Source: Zanthoxylum bungeanum
Taxonomy: Eukaryota; Streptophyta; Magnoliopsida; Sapindales; Rutaceae
Assembly: GCA_019454045.1 (NCBI GenBank)
Contig: SKCR01025339.1
Coordinates: forward strand, 170,321 to 234,320
DNA length: 64,000 nucleotides
Reading direction: 5' to 3'
Below are positions 12,055 to 23,588 of this stretch, one piece after another. A model generated the notes under the pieces. The model made no database searches and was not told where the DNA came from. It was given only the letters and a program-made list of their open reading frames with translations. A program made the translations under genes and the position numbers. Position 1 is the stretch's first letter, and every line of letters starts with the position of its first letter.

Positions 12055-13800
12055 GGTTAGAAATATCATACACACAATGATTTTTATATGGTTCAGTAAC
12101 TCTGGCTTTGTCAACTCCTCAATTTACTCGCAAGAGAATTCACTAATCACTTGGCTTCCCTGGTGTGAATGAAACCATCATAATTCTTCTTTTCTGGGCT
12201 CGAAGATGACCAAATTGGCTTACAGGTGCCAATTAAACTTTTTTACAATTATTATTTAAGGCCTCTAAGATGACCCAAGTGTTTGATATAAGGAAACTGG
12301 AGAATAAAGCTATAAAAAATATAAAAAGCAGTTAAGTGAGCAAATAATATAAGTTAAGGACTTGATTTGAGTTTGATTAATATAAACCAAGTTTAGAGCT
12401 CATTTGGTGATCAAAATATGAAGACTTAATAGGTTGAAAATGTTTAATCAAGTCCAAATTGACTCAAATATGTTTAATTTATAATGCTCTTAAGAAAATA
12501 ATCGTTATGACCATTCTTGCAAGGTTCGCACGTTCGAAGTCGTGAGGTTCGGTCGTCTGGTTGTTGACGTGACAAAAAACCATTTAAACACAACGGCCAT
12601 GAACAACACTTCGGAAGTCCATTGGTAGAGGATTGGATGTTCGATCATAAGGTTTTTAGAATAATGTTTTCTGCCAAGCTTCTGACCGGTATGGGACTAA
12701 CTATAGGACCAAACTTCGGACATCCAATCTAATAGCTAGGATATCAAATCTGTGTAGTGTTTTGAAAATTTTATATTTTAGTCCCTTTTCAAAACCAAAA
12801 GATGTTATAACTTAAACCTAAATATTTTGAAATCAAATAAACACCTTTTTCACTAAAATCAAATGTATCTTTTAAGACCGAATAACTTGAAAATAATTTT
12901 GACATTAAGATTAAAACAAACTTTTATAATTTGATGAAAACATGTATTTTTGAAAGATTTATGCATATGAAAAAGATTTTATCTCTTAAGTGTTTATCTT
13001 GCATAATCTAAACTACAAAAGCATTAGAGGAATTAAAGAGATATACTATAATCTAGTTTTCATGTATCTCATAACTTGTTGAGCTCCAATAATTAATTTT
13101 CTTGATCTTGAGTTCAATTTTTATGCTAGATAGCCATGATTTATTTGAAGTGGTGCATTATCATTGTGTCATTGAGGTTTGTTATCGTCAAAATCAATAT
13201 AGAATGTGTGACCTAAAATATTAATAATTTATTATATTTATATGTGGATGGTTTGGGCCTCACCCAAGTATTTTAAAGGACCCTAGAATATGGTCTACTC
13301 AGGTATGGGTGGGAACCATGTCGGGCCCCATTAAATAACTTTTAAAAAATATTTTAAGAGTATTATGCATTGTGATACATGGAAGGGAATGACACATTAT
13401 AAGAGTCTTACCGCTATGATTTGTGTATAATATTCTTATTTGAGTGATAATATTTCCATTACTAGTTAGAGTTAATAAAGTTTTGGCCAAACTTAACTTT
13501 CACACATACAATAGTTCATGACTCTTGTGGGACAAGTGGGAGAATGTAAATTATTTATTACAATATTTACTTAAGGTGTCCCAAAGGTCTCTTATTATAT
13601 ATGGCAAATTGATGTCGAGAACTTTAAAAGAGATGGTGGTTCATTCTCTACTGATGATCAATCTTGATCAAGTCCAGCATTTAAGTCTGCACCACCTCAT
13701 AACGGGTCTGAAACTTCAAGCTTCATTGCCGCTTCTTGTGAAAATCCACATCGGGTTCACAACCTTAATCTAGCACCTCTGCTTCTAATTCATAACTTGG
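12055..13800. other. AT-rich intergenic DNA, no gene recognised
   Basis: About 1.7 kb of AT-rich sequence. The start (12055-12200) has the composition of an LTR leader, but no partner copy is in the window. The 82-codon frame at 13525-13773 has no recognisable protein features. I see no gene, RNA or clear repeat here. Confidence 0.5.
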
Positions 13801-14026
13801 TCATCTCTCCCACTAGGCCTTTTCTGACAAAATAGGTTAACCCGAGCTAACTCTTGTCAGTCCATCCATTGGCTTCTCTACTTGCATAAGTTCATGTTGT
13901 GCCACATTGGGCTGATGCATTCTCTTAACATGTTGCGATCTCAGAAGTGAATGATATGTAAAGACATGTAAAATAAAATAGGCTAAGAGGGGAAGCTCCC
14001 CTCCTCGGGCTAACACAGCAATAGGG

Positions 14027-14730
14027 CCTCGGTGAGTCATAACCCAGCCCTAAGCCGATTTGACAGAGAGGCTTTGGGGGAAATATTTCGACCCTAAGCA
14101 ATCTATTTCACTTGGCTGCAAAAGAATGATCCCTCATTGTGCCAACACACAGCAATAAGGCATTGGCAGGACGTAACCCATCCTCTAGCCAATCTGAGAG
14201 AGAGGCATTGGGGGAAAGAGCCTAACCTAAAGCCATCTAAGTCACTTGGCCATAAGGGAATGAACTCTCATTGCGCCAACACATAGCAATAGAGCCTCGA
14301 CGGAACGTAACCTAGCCCCCGAGCCAATCTGAGAAAGAGGTATTGGGAGAAATAGTACGACCCCAAGCCATCTAAGTCACCTGGCCACAAGGGAATGGAC
14401 CCTCCTTGTGCCAAAATACAGTAATAGAGCCTCGACGGGATGTAACCCTTCCCCTAGCCAATCTGACAGAAAGACCTTAGGGGAGAGTCTGACCCCAAGC
14501 CATCTAAGTCACTTGGCCATAACATAATGAACCCTCATTGTGTCATTCAATAACATGACATCGATGGAACGAATGCAACCCCAACCATTATAATCACTTG
14601 GCCACAAATGAATGTTCCCTCCTTGTGTCATTCAATAATATGGCCTCGATGGAACGAATGTAGCCCTTAGCCATTATATTCATAATTAAGAAAGACCAAA
14701 TGAAGGTTTTCTACATGTGGCCATCCACAA
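14027..14730 (-). repeat. Tandem repeats in the 3' UTR of G
   Basis: Units begin at about 14027, 14161, 14295 and 14431, giving spacings of 134, 134 and 136 bp. Two further diverged units start at about 14559 and 14644. Each holds a cacttggcc(a/g)caa-like core and a cctcga(c/t)gg-like start. Long 3' untranslated regions with tandem repeats are a known property of Tat-lineage elements and have been linked to the birth of satellite DNA. Confidence 0.8.
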
Positions 14731-15539
14731 ACATTGGTAATGGTGTCCAATACCATGTTTCATAAAATCAAAATAAAAATGACAAGTGTAACATGGTGAT
14801 ATATCACACTCTGTACTGCCCTAAAAACATCATGGTAAAAATAACAAGTTGCCTAAAATAATATTTTTGAACCTATATTTCGAAGTCCCGACAAACCGAG
14901 CTACGGACCGAAGGGGCGGCCAACGCCAAAAAAAAGGATTGTCCCCATGTTAGGCAAAACCACACGCGTGGAAATGCCACAGAAGCCTCCAACCTTCCTC
15001 GTGCTATGCTTGGTGGCTCCGAAATGGGATGGCCAGCGCCGCGGGGGCATTTCCCTTCCTCGTGCTAGGCTTATCCCGAGACTACAAACGCCATGGAGGC
15101 TAGTGAGCCATCCCCGTGCTATAAAAACTGAGGATATCATAATACCTCACAATGAGTCTTCTATCCAAACAAGCTATGATTACATTGGGGCACAAAATGC
15201 CAAATCGATCCTCCCACCGAGCATGCTATGGTTACCCGAGGAGCCAAACACCACGTAGGTCTTCTTGCTCTATTCCCCAAGGTGCCAAGCATTGGGTATT
15301 AACATTCCAACCCGAGGATTTGATAATGACACCAGAGAATTACATGCCATGGGGGTGCGCGCTTTTCCCACTTATATTACACCTCTTATAGTATTCCGAT
15401 TTTTCGAAAAATATTGAACAAGTTTTTCCTCATTCAAATAAACAACAAGCGTGTAAAAGTGCAAGTAACTTATTTATAAAATAGGAAAACACTTCTTGTA
15501 TTCCAAGGATCTATCGCCCATCTTACAACTCATTGAGGG
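14731..15539 (-). other. Rest of the G 3' untranslated region
   Basis: This non-coding sequence lies between the integrase end and the tandem repeats. It contains imperfect repeats of cttcctcgtgcta (about 14993 and 15054) and the two open frames at 14901-15140 and 14947-15258 on opposite strands. Neither frame has recognisable features, so both are treated as chance. Confidence 0.5.
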
Positions 15540-16640
15540 TCATTCTAGGAGAGGCTCTATTGGAAATACCTTCTCAGTATCTCGGAATTCTAGAAATACT
15601 TGAGTCGGGTTCCATCCAGCCGTTCCAAGTGATAGTCTCCCTGTAACTTTGTAAGGCCCTTCCCATTTGGATCCTAAGGAGCCTTTTTCACGCTTCTTTA
15701 TATTTAGGGTGACTCGCCTTAAGACCAAGTCTTCTAGATGAAAGGTTCGCACCTGAATTCTCATATTGTAGAAGTGAGTCATCAGTTGTTGATACGCTGC
15801 CACCTTGAGTGCTGACATGTCTCTATATTCCTCGATAAAGTCAATGTGGTGCTTGAGGAGTTCTTCATTTTTCCCCTTTTAAAAATGCTAGACCCGGTGG
15901 GTTATCATCATAATATATGTCGGAATCACTACCTCACATCCGTAAGCTAATGAGAAAAGAGTTTCTCTTCCAGAGTCTTTGTAGGTCATCTGATGTGCCC
16001 ATAATACTTCTAGTAGTTTTTCAACGCACAAGCCTTTATATGACCCGAGCCTCACCTTCAAATTATTCTTGATGGTTTTATTTGCTGCTTCTATTTGTCC
16101 ATTCGACTTCGGATGAGGAGATGATGCAATTCTCATAGCATTTCTCAGATCTTCACAAAGCTTCTTGAAGTCCACACTATCAAACTGCTTTCCATTATCT
16201 GTGATGATGGCCCTGGGAATCTCGAATCAGCACAAGATATTCTTCTTTACAAAATTCGTGGCTTTCTTCTCAGTTATAGTAGACAGCGGCTCAACCTCCA
16301 CGATTGTCAACTTGTCTTATCCCCGACTTGCAGACATAGGTCCAATAAGATCCAATCTCCACTGGGAAAATGACCAAGGGCTCGACAAGGTAGTCAACTA
16401 CTCAGGTGGTTGGTGAGGCACATTAGCATTCCTCTGACACCCATCACATGCTCGGGCCACTTCGAACCCATCCTGATGCATTGTCGGCCAGGAGAAACCC
16501 TGCCTCAATACTATGTGGGCAATTAATTTTCCACCAGAATGGCTTCCGTAGATTCCTTTGTGAATCTCTCTAAGCACGTAATTCACCTCATTGAGCCCAA
16601 GATATCTCATATATGACATTGTTTAGCCTCTTCTATACAA
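15540..16640 (-). pseudogene. Ty3/Tat integrase remnant of G
   Basis: Integrase inserts element cDNA into the host chromosome. Reading down the minus strand, an HHCC zinc-binding domain lies at 16398-16619 (H-S-G-G-K, then C-D-G-C-Q-R-N). The catalytic core follows with T-D-N-G-K-Q-F near 16190 and the final acidic residue in N-G-Q-I-E-A-A-N-K near 16090. A C-terminal domain with G-P-Y-K-V is at 15540-15818. The pieces lie in different frames with stops between them, and the segment expected to hold the first catalytic Asp is degraded near 16300. It is non-functional. Confidence 0.85.
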
Positions 16641-17593
16641 CACCTCATCTATCAAGCAAAAACATACATTCTGATACTTTAACTTCCATGCCTCTTTCTT
16701 GTCCCGTGGTAAGTCCCCAGACTCACGATGCCTCTTGATTCCATCCATTTTGGTTTAACTTCAACCTCTACCTCCATCATACTCGGTCCTCATATGCTCT
16801 TGGGCTCTAGGATCTCCAAGGGGATAATCTGAGGAATCTTTAATTTGATGGATGTGCCAGCCGAACCAACGAATCCGCCTGCTGATTATTCTCTCAACCG
16901 ACTTGTTCGATTTCATATTCTCATCCTTTCGACCAATTTTTTCGCCTTCATGAGGTAAGCTATTATATTTGGCACCATTACTTGGAACCCACCATTCAAC
17001 TACTTTTCAGCCAGCTGAGAGTCACTTTTTACTGTTACATCTCTTACCCTGACCGCATTACAAAGCCTCAGCCCAGCCATGATCACATCATACCCGGTCT
17101 TATTATTGGTTTCCTTAAATGCAAACCTTAGTGCATAACTCAGCTACCCCACTTTCTTCATTACTGAGAATGACACCATTATTGCACCCTTGCGAGCTAA
17201 CTAAACCATCAACAAATAATTCAAACTTCTCTTCCCTGATCATTATGACTTAGGGCCTAGTAAATTCTGCTACAAAGTCAGCCAGAGCTTGCCTCTTCAT
17301 TAACACTTGCTGTATGTAGGATATATTATATTCGCTAAGCTCTACTGACCATTTCATAAGATGACCCGAGGTCTCAGGTCTTTGTAGTAATTATCTATAT
17401 GGGTGGTCGGTATATATCCCGATGGGTTGAGCTTAGAAGTATGGACGCAAATTCATAAGGATAATGCCATCAACTTGTGGGCTAGGTACAACTAAATAAA
17501 AAAAAACATCTCATCTAGAATTGGCTTAACCTGAAGTGGAGGTCGGGTCAGGTACATTTTAAGCTGTTGAAAAGAATTATCGCTCTCGTTTGT
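16640..17593 (-). pseudogene. Ty3 RNase H region of G, heavily decayed
   Basis: Minus-strand fragments include M-K-W-S-V-E-L-S-E-Y-N near 17340, followed by A-D-F-V-A-E-F near 17270 and F-V-D-G near 17220. These match the RNase H and connection region of Tat elements, where the enzyme degrades RNA in RNA-DNA hybrids during reverse transcription. Stops and shifts interrupt every frame. It lies between the RT end and the integrase zinc domain as expected. Confidence 0.65.
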
Positions 17594-17899
17594 CTATTCA
17601 ACTTCATTTTTTGCCTTCTTGATCAACTGAAGGAAGACATGGCATTTATTAGTTGCTTTAGAAATAAACTGGCTGAGCGCTACTACCCGACCAGTCAAGC
17701 TCTGCTCCTCTTTCACCGTCTTTGGAGACTTTAGATCCAGGACCGCCCTGAGCTTCTGAAGGTTGGCCTCAATTCCCCTCGCGTTGACCATATACCCCAA
17801 AAACTTTCCCGTGGATACTCTAAAGGCATATTTTTTTGGATTTAGCCTTATCTTAAACTTCCTCAAGAGTTCAAAAGTTTCTCTAAGGTCTCTCAAATT
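17594..17899 (-). pseudogene. RT C-terminal part of G, cut by copia LTR
   Basis: The minus-strand frame starts with L-R-D-L-R-E-T-F-E-L-L, followed by L-N-P-K-K and G-K-F-L-G-Y-M-V. This is the palm/thumb part of Ty3 reverse transcriptase just after the YVDD box. Its N-terminal continuation is at 36269-36860. The frame meets the LTR M3 boundary at 17900. Open frames that cross this boundary into M3 are artefacts. Confidence 0.88.
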
Positions 17900-19878
17900 T
17901 GTTGGGTTTCTAGTTAGTCCCAAGATCGATTTCAAGCAAGAAATCATGTGGGAATACAACAAAGAAGCATGGAGGAATCATACTTACATTGATCGGCTTT
18001 TGCGATGCGAGGAACAACAAAAATCTTCAAGCTTTTACTCCATGATGCTCACGGTTTTGGGCTCCATTTTTGTCCTCCATTTTCGGTCCTTCAAGCTCCA
18101 AGCTTGGTGTGCATTCCATGACCATGGGTGGGTTTCTCTATCACCTTCGGATGACTCTTCATGTGCTAGCATAAGAAAAATTTGCCACATATTTTCCTAT
18201 TCATTTTCTTCAACTCTCGGTTTTGGCAAGCCAAAGGAGAAAGAAATGGCTCTAGGCCGTGAGGGGGAGAGAGAGAAGAATGAGTGGTTGTGTTTTTTGA
18301 ATTGTGTATCTAATACACTTAATGAAAGTCAAATACCAAAAATCAAATAAATGGTAAATGTCTTTCAATCATCACTTTAGAGTGTTTCACACTCAAGCAT
18401 CATTTCTCATCAACTTCCATCAATCAAAGTGACTAAAGTTGACAAGTGATTTCACGCTTGATGTGACATGTGGGCCCCACTCGATTCGAAAAGCGAGTGG
18501 GCCTGCAAACACTCCCGGGCTCGGGTTTGCTAATTCCGAATTAACGAATTTTCCGTTGCGACGTAATTAAATCAAATAATTGTGCCTAGCAAAATTACTA
18601 TTCACGTCGATAATGAATTAATTCTAAATTAACTCGTTCGCCCGAATTAAAATACAATTTTAATTCCGCGTCGAAACCCAATTTCGTATAATATATCAAA
18701 TATATTATTTTATCGATTAATTCCAAATTAATCATTCTCTCTCTTAAATAATATTTTATCCTAGATAAAATATCTCCGTAATTAATCCAAATTAATTTTC
18801 TCTCTCTTTAATTAATCTAAGATTAATTAAGTGCGAGTCATACGTCATCGGTGAATCTTCGGGAAGCGACCCATGAGATCCCCGGATATGTTGGCAGTAA
18901 ATCCGGTCGTCGGACTATCCGAACACGTATGTACCTAGTGCTACGTTTTTACCGATTTACAAGACATGGTTGGCTTCTAGCAAAGCATTGTGCCTACCCA
19001 ATTCTCCAGAAATATTCTTATAGGAATATGTGATCTATATCAGGCGTAGTATACGTAGTAATGCGTATTTTGATCCAGCATCGGATGTCACATGCTAGGC
19101 CTGGGGCTGGAATTGTGTCTGCCCCGTACGAAGCACATATCGGATCTATGGTAACTAGTCTCTATAATCAGATAACATGACCTAGTCATATTATCCGGAT
19201 GACTGCAGTACATAAGAGAACTAGTTTCGTATCCTACGTGACCATCATCTCCACTATTACTGGAGTGATACTTCTGTCTTGACATCACACCCAATACACT
19301 ATGATTCTCAATATACCCAGAAGAGGCGTACACAGAACCTGTTAAAGCCCTGGACGACCAAAACCAAAGTATATTGATTTTCGCAAGTATTAGCAGTGCA
19401 AGTCTCAGGTTAAGACCAAATACACCTACCCTGATTTCGGACTTCCATAGACACATAGTCATATTACCAATGGAATTCCGATGGGGTCTATCCAGAGCGA
19501 AGCTGTTTCCCGTACCATCGGTAAAACATAACCTCTTATTACACTTGCGTGAGTATCATATACCCAAATATATGAGAACTATGCCGTCGTGCCCTCACAA
19601 CGAGCACAAATGTAATACTAGTCTCTTACGCATTTATCGATGTCAAATCTCGATAATACTCTGACTAGGGATATTTAATGATTTATCCTTCGTGGACTGA
19701 TACTGTCTCATATCATTCTCAGTCCAAGAACAAATCATATAGACCTCCTATCATTTATACATATAGGTGATCTAATCACAAATGATAATAGTGCAATCTC
19801 CTTTATCACATAGTTAATTTGTACAACAACACCGTGATCTGTACAAATAGTGACGCTATGGGTCATAATTGTCCAACA
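17900..19878 (-). repeat. Family M copia 3' LTR (M3)
   Basis: The LTR is 1979 bp, from tgttggg at 17900 to ccaaca at 19873-19878. Its right flank on the window strand, atctcccactt, reads AAGTGGGAGAT on the minus strand, a polypurine tract directly before the LTR start. M3 is therefore a 3' LTR. The left flank is G reverse transcriptase. The last five flanking bases on the left (aaatt) do not match those right of M4 (tgtta), so no clean target duplication spans the block. Confidence 0.88.
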
Positions 19879-20135
19879 ATCTCCCACTTGGCCTATAGCC
19901 AGTCACTCGAGTGCTTGACACCCGAATTATGTACGGTTGGCTCAAATTGCTGAGGAAAGGTTTTCGTCAGCGGATTTACGTGATTATCATCTGATGCGAT
20001 TTATTCGATCATCACATCGCCAATATGTATGATCCGAACAAATCAGATGAATAGTTGAAGTATGTATCTGGATCGTTGATGAGACCAATAATTCTTTAGC
20101 TTGTGCTGACGCCTAACTCAGCTGCTAATAGAACT
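19879..20135 (-). pseudogene. Copia RNase H 3' end and polypurine tract
   Basis: The minus-strand sequence matches 28088-28340 and decodes, with frame breaks, to the end of copia RNase H: N-P-L-T-K followed by Q-Q-F-E near 19960. It then reaches the polypurine tract at 19879-19889. Only about 257 bp of internal sequence remain before an abrupt switch to LTR sequence near 20136. Confidence 0.65.
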
Positions 20136-20272
20136 ATATTTAATGATTTATCCTTCGTGGACTGATACTGTCTTATATCATCTCAATCCGGAACTAATCA
20201 TATGGACCTTCTATCATTTATACATCTTGGTAATCTAATTACAAATGATAAAATGGCAATCTCCTTTGTCAC
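20136..20272 (-). repeat. Family M LTR fragment, left piece (M5)
   Basis: This matches the right-hand part of the other M LTRs, from atttaatgatttatcc onward. Its left edge joins internal RNase H sequence with only a few bases of shared sequence, so it looks like an illegitimate or template-switch junction. The LTR continues at 28014 after element A. Confidence 0.75.
20268..20272. repeat. Target-site duplication of element A (left)
   Basis: The five bases gtcac stand directly before the LTR start tgaccgg at 20273. They are repeated at 28014-28018 after the other LTR. Removing A plus one copy restores the M-family LTR sequence. Confidence 0.92.
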
Positions 20273-22252
20273 TGACCGGCGTAAACACACACGTATAACG
20301 CAAGCGCACGTATCGTTCAAGTAGTATAAAAATATCGATCCCACGAGGACTTAATTTCTACTGTTGTTATTAATTATTGATACTATTTATTTACAAATAT
20401 CTAATTGAGGGAGAAGAGAATGATTGCTTGATTGATTTGGTTGATTGTAGATTTGCTAAATAAATAAATAAATAAAAAGACAAAAGAAAATACTAAGGAA
20501 AATAACAAAAGACACAAAGATCTAGGGTTGTGAATCATTCTAATATCATTTAAAAGATGAAGTGGTTATTTTATGTTTGTGTAATAAATCAGTTTACTAA
20601 CCTGGAACACTAAATTATGCAAAAGCCTCTGTCGATGGTCAGACACAAATACCCAGTTTAACCCAATTGAACCATATGTCTATGTCAACCAAATTATCTG
20701 GATTCATTAAGTGTAAGTTCCAATTATGGCTACCCCCGCCCGACAGGTATATTCCTATCCTGTAAGGAAATCTATTAAAGGGTTATCTATCCTCAAGGAA
20801 GATCGTGGGCTATTAAGTCTAAGGCTGAAACCTAAAATCCCTATGTCTAGTTCATTTTAGATTTACCACATCAATCTTATTGGTGATCAGACAACAGAAG
20901 CATTAAGCTTAAGACTTAATAAGTAAACCTTTAAATTACCCAAACTATAAAACAACCCCTTATAAACCGGTGATATTAGAATTCATCACAACCCCAGATA
21001 ACTAACACATAACTAGGGCTAGTAACAACTTAAAAGTAAAAGACATAAAGTAAAAATACTGAAAAGTAAAAGACATAAAGTAAAACTGAAAAGTAAAATA
21101 AAATAAAATGCTAAGGTAAAAGGAATTACTTTTACTACTACTAATTTAGATATCTCCCATAAAATAATATATATACTTGTGATAATAATACCAACCGACC
21201 ATATAGGCGGTATCCTGATTAAGTCAAATTAAGTCCAACCAGCCATAAAGGCGGAACCAAAATTAAATTACCAACCGACCAATCTGGCGGTATCCTTTTT
21301 AAGTCAATATTTTAAATAGTGAATATATTATATTTAAGGGAGATTAATCTAAATAGCAATAGTAAAAGAATTACCTTTCACCTTAGCTGGGGAAGTTACC
21401 TCCTCATTACTGAAAAGTAAAAACTGAAAAATTAAAGAAAGAAAAGTATTGTGCGTAAAAGTAAATTGCGGAAAGTAAAAACTGAAAAGTAAAGAAAAGA
21501 AAGTGCGAAACTGAAAATTAATTACTGAAAACTAAAAATAAACAAACTAGATACAATCTTCTTATTTATTCATTAAGAATTTCAAAGAAGAAAGTATGAA
21601 TTTTACAAATGAAATGGCTTGGTATTTATAGGCAAAATTTTGCCAACATCAAATCATCCATCAAATTCTCCACCAAATCCATTATTAATTTCTCCACTAA
21701 TTACTCCACCAAATCCATAATTGCTCCACTAATTGCTTATCTTGTTTGGTGTTGATTTGATAATTTTTATTAATTATTAATTAATTAATATTTTGCTTTG
21801 AAAATGATTGATAATGACTTTTAATAATTACACTCCACACACTTCTGGATGGTTCATCAATTTCGATCATGAAATCATCCGAATTCGAAAATATTTTCTC
21901 TTTCAAAGTTGTAGATCTTTGAGTCTTCTTTAATCTGGAACTTGAATCAGCTCAATCCGATATCTGAGTAAAAGGTTATGCCCAACGTACGACAGATGCG
22001 CAAAACTGGAATTTCCAAAACTGCACTTCGTCAAAAACGCCCTTTCAAATTTCCAATCTTTAAAATTAATATATCAAGTCCAATAATTGCCCTTATTTGA
22101 TCCACATTTCGTCCTAAATGATTTCATTAAGACCTGATATTATTTTATCTGCAAAATAAACTAAAACACATCAAAACGTTCATCAAACCCGAGAAACGAA
22201 ACAAAATATTAAGTAAAAGGGCGGTAAATATTGATATATTTTCCGCTCATCA
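20273..22252 (-). repeat. 3' LTR of element A
   Basis: The LTR is 1980 bp. On the minus strand it starts TGATGAGCGGAAAA and ends ACGCCGGTCA. A TATA box lies in the promoter part (matching 27384-27391 in the other LTR). Further inside are three repeats with ccaaccgacc-type cores (about 21191, 21236 and 21271) and AGTAAA-rich minisatellite sequence near 21035-21115 and 21410-21540. Confidence 0.92.
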
Positions 22253-22264
22253 CACCCCCAAACC
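22253..22264 (-). other. Polypurine tract of element A
   Basis: The window bases just right of the LTR read caccc ccaaacc, which on the minus strand is GGTTTGGGGGTG immediately before the LTR start TGATGAG. This is the expected plus-strand DNA primer site and confirms the minus orientation. Confidence 0.85.
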
Positions 22265-23588
22265 TAACATTTTGCTAGCCCTCGAGCAAAACAACAAAAT
22301 AAAATTAAAATTAAACTAAGCCACTTTCGTAGGGATCACGGTTGCATTTAGCATATGCAACAAGCCTTTAAACCCCTAGGTGTCCCTAGTGGACGAGTTG
22401 TAGTCTCGTGAGGGTTTACAGCAATGATACCCACAAACATTTTACAAAGTAAAAAGGTAGTAAAACTAATGCACACAAAAGCAAAAAGACAAGCGAAAAG
22501 AGAATAAAGATGTTAGTGACTAATCAGGTGAAACTTCTACTCCAAGTTACTAGTTGTTTTGTTTTATTCTAAATTACCGAATAAGTAAATTCTCCGATTA
22601 TTTTTACCATTCTCCATATACACAGCTAACAAAATATTAATCAACTCATTTTTTCCCACAACAGTCACAAGTGCAATTGATAAGAGAATAATATTTTTGT
22701 CCTAAGGTTCTATTAGATTTCACACCTTTTTATAGTAATGGAGTAAATTTTTTTTTTTTTTTTTTATTTTTCTGATTTTTTTTTTATTTATATACAATAT
22801 CTTCTGCCTATGTAGCGAGCTTTGGGTCGGTGGCTCCCAAACCAGTTGGCTTTAGGGCACCAGGTGTTAAGACACCCCTAAGGACTTAATTACCCAGACT
22901 TCAGATATATATATTTTTGCAACATCTTGATCCATGTAACGAGCTTTGGGCCAGTGACTCCCAAACCAGTTGGTTTTAGGGCACTAGGTGTTAAAACACC
23001 CTTACAGACTTAATAACCCGGATCTTAGATGCTTTATTTATTTATTTTTTTTTTATTTTTTTTTTTTTTTCTCCATCACTTTTTGAGATGCTTCCTCCAA
23101 TTAAACTATAGCACTGAATATTACAATCCTGTCAGTTACAGCTCATGTCCGTATGTTACTATGCATGTTGATAATATCTGCTAACTAAACATATGAAGAT
23201 TCCTTTTTAGTCAGTTTTAAGGAGAATTCACAAATTAAATAATTCAAAATGAAATAAACAAAAATTAACTTGTTTCGAAATAGGTTTGAGATACGTCTCA
23301 GGAGTGGAAACTCCTTACTCGGCTATCTCTTACCAATTTCACTTTTTTAGTCAAAATAAAAACACAAAAATGCAAAATATTTTTGTAATTTTTTGAAAAT
23401 TTTTCAATTTTTTTTGTATTTTTCGAAAAATTTTGGACTAAAAATAAAAACAACACACAAACTAAAAACAAGGTACTAATCAACTAATTCCTTCCCCCAA
23501 ACCTAAATGAGACATTGTCCCCAATGTCTTGAACAGTAATAGGAGAGTTAAGAAGGTCGTACCTGGTTAGCTGAAAATCTACAGGAAA
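22265..23588 (-). other. 3' untranslated region of element A
   Basis: About 1.3 kb of non-coding DNA lies between the LOG stop codon and the polypurine tract. It contains two ~124-bp tandem repeats (starting about 22811 and 22935, each with a cccaaaccagttgg core) and long T runs near 22748-22770 and 23040-23070. The part next to the LTR resembles element N at 10640-10790. Confidence 0.65.

Noticed and set aside
12055..12200. Possible LTR start resembling other copia leaders
   Set aside because: No partner LTR, primer site or target duplication could be found.
13525..13773. 82-codon frame
   Set aside because: No recognisable motif, no repeat partner and no promoter or splice context.
14901..15258. 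Overlapping frames on both strands
   Set aside because: They lie in the 3' untranslated region of G and show no protein-like features.
17763..18350. 195-codon plus-strand open frame
   Set aside because: It runs across the border between antisense G reverse transcriptase and copia LTR M3; its second half recurs in LTR M4, so it is a junction artefact.
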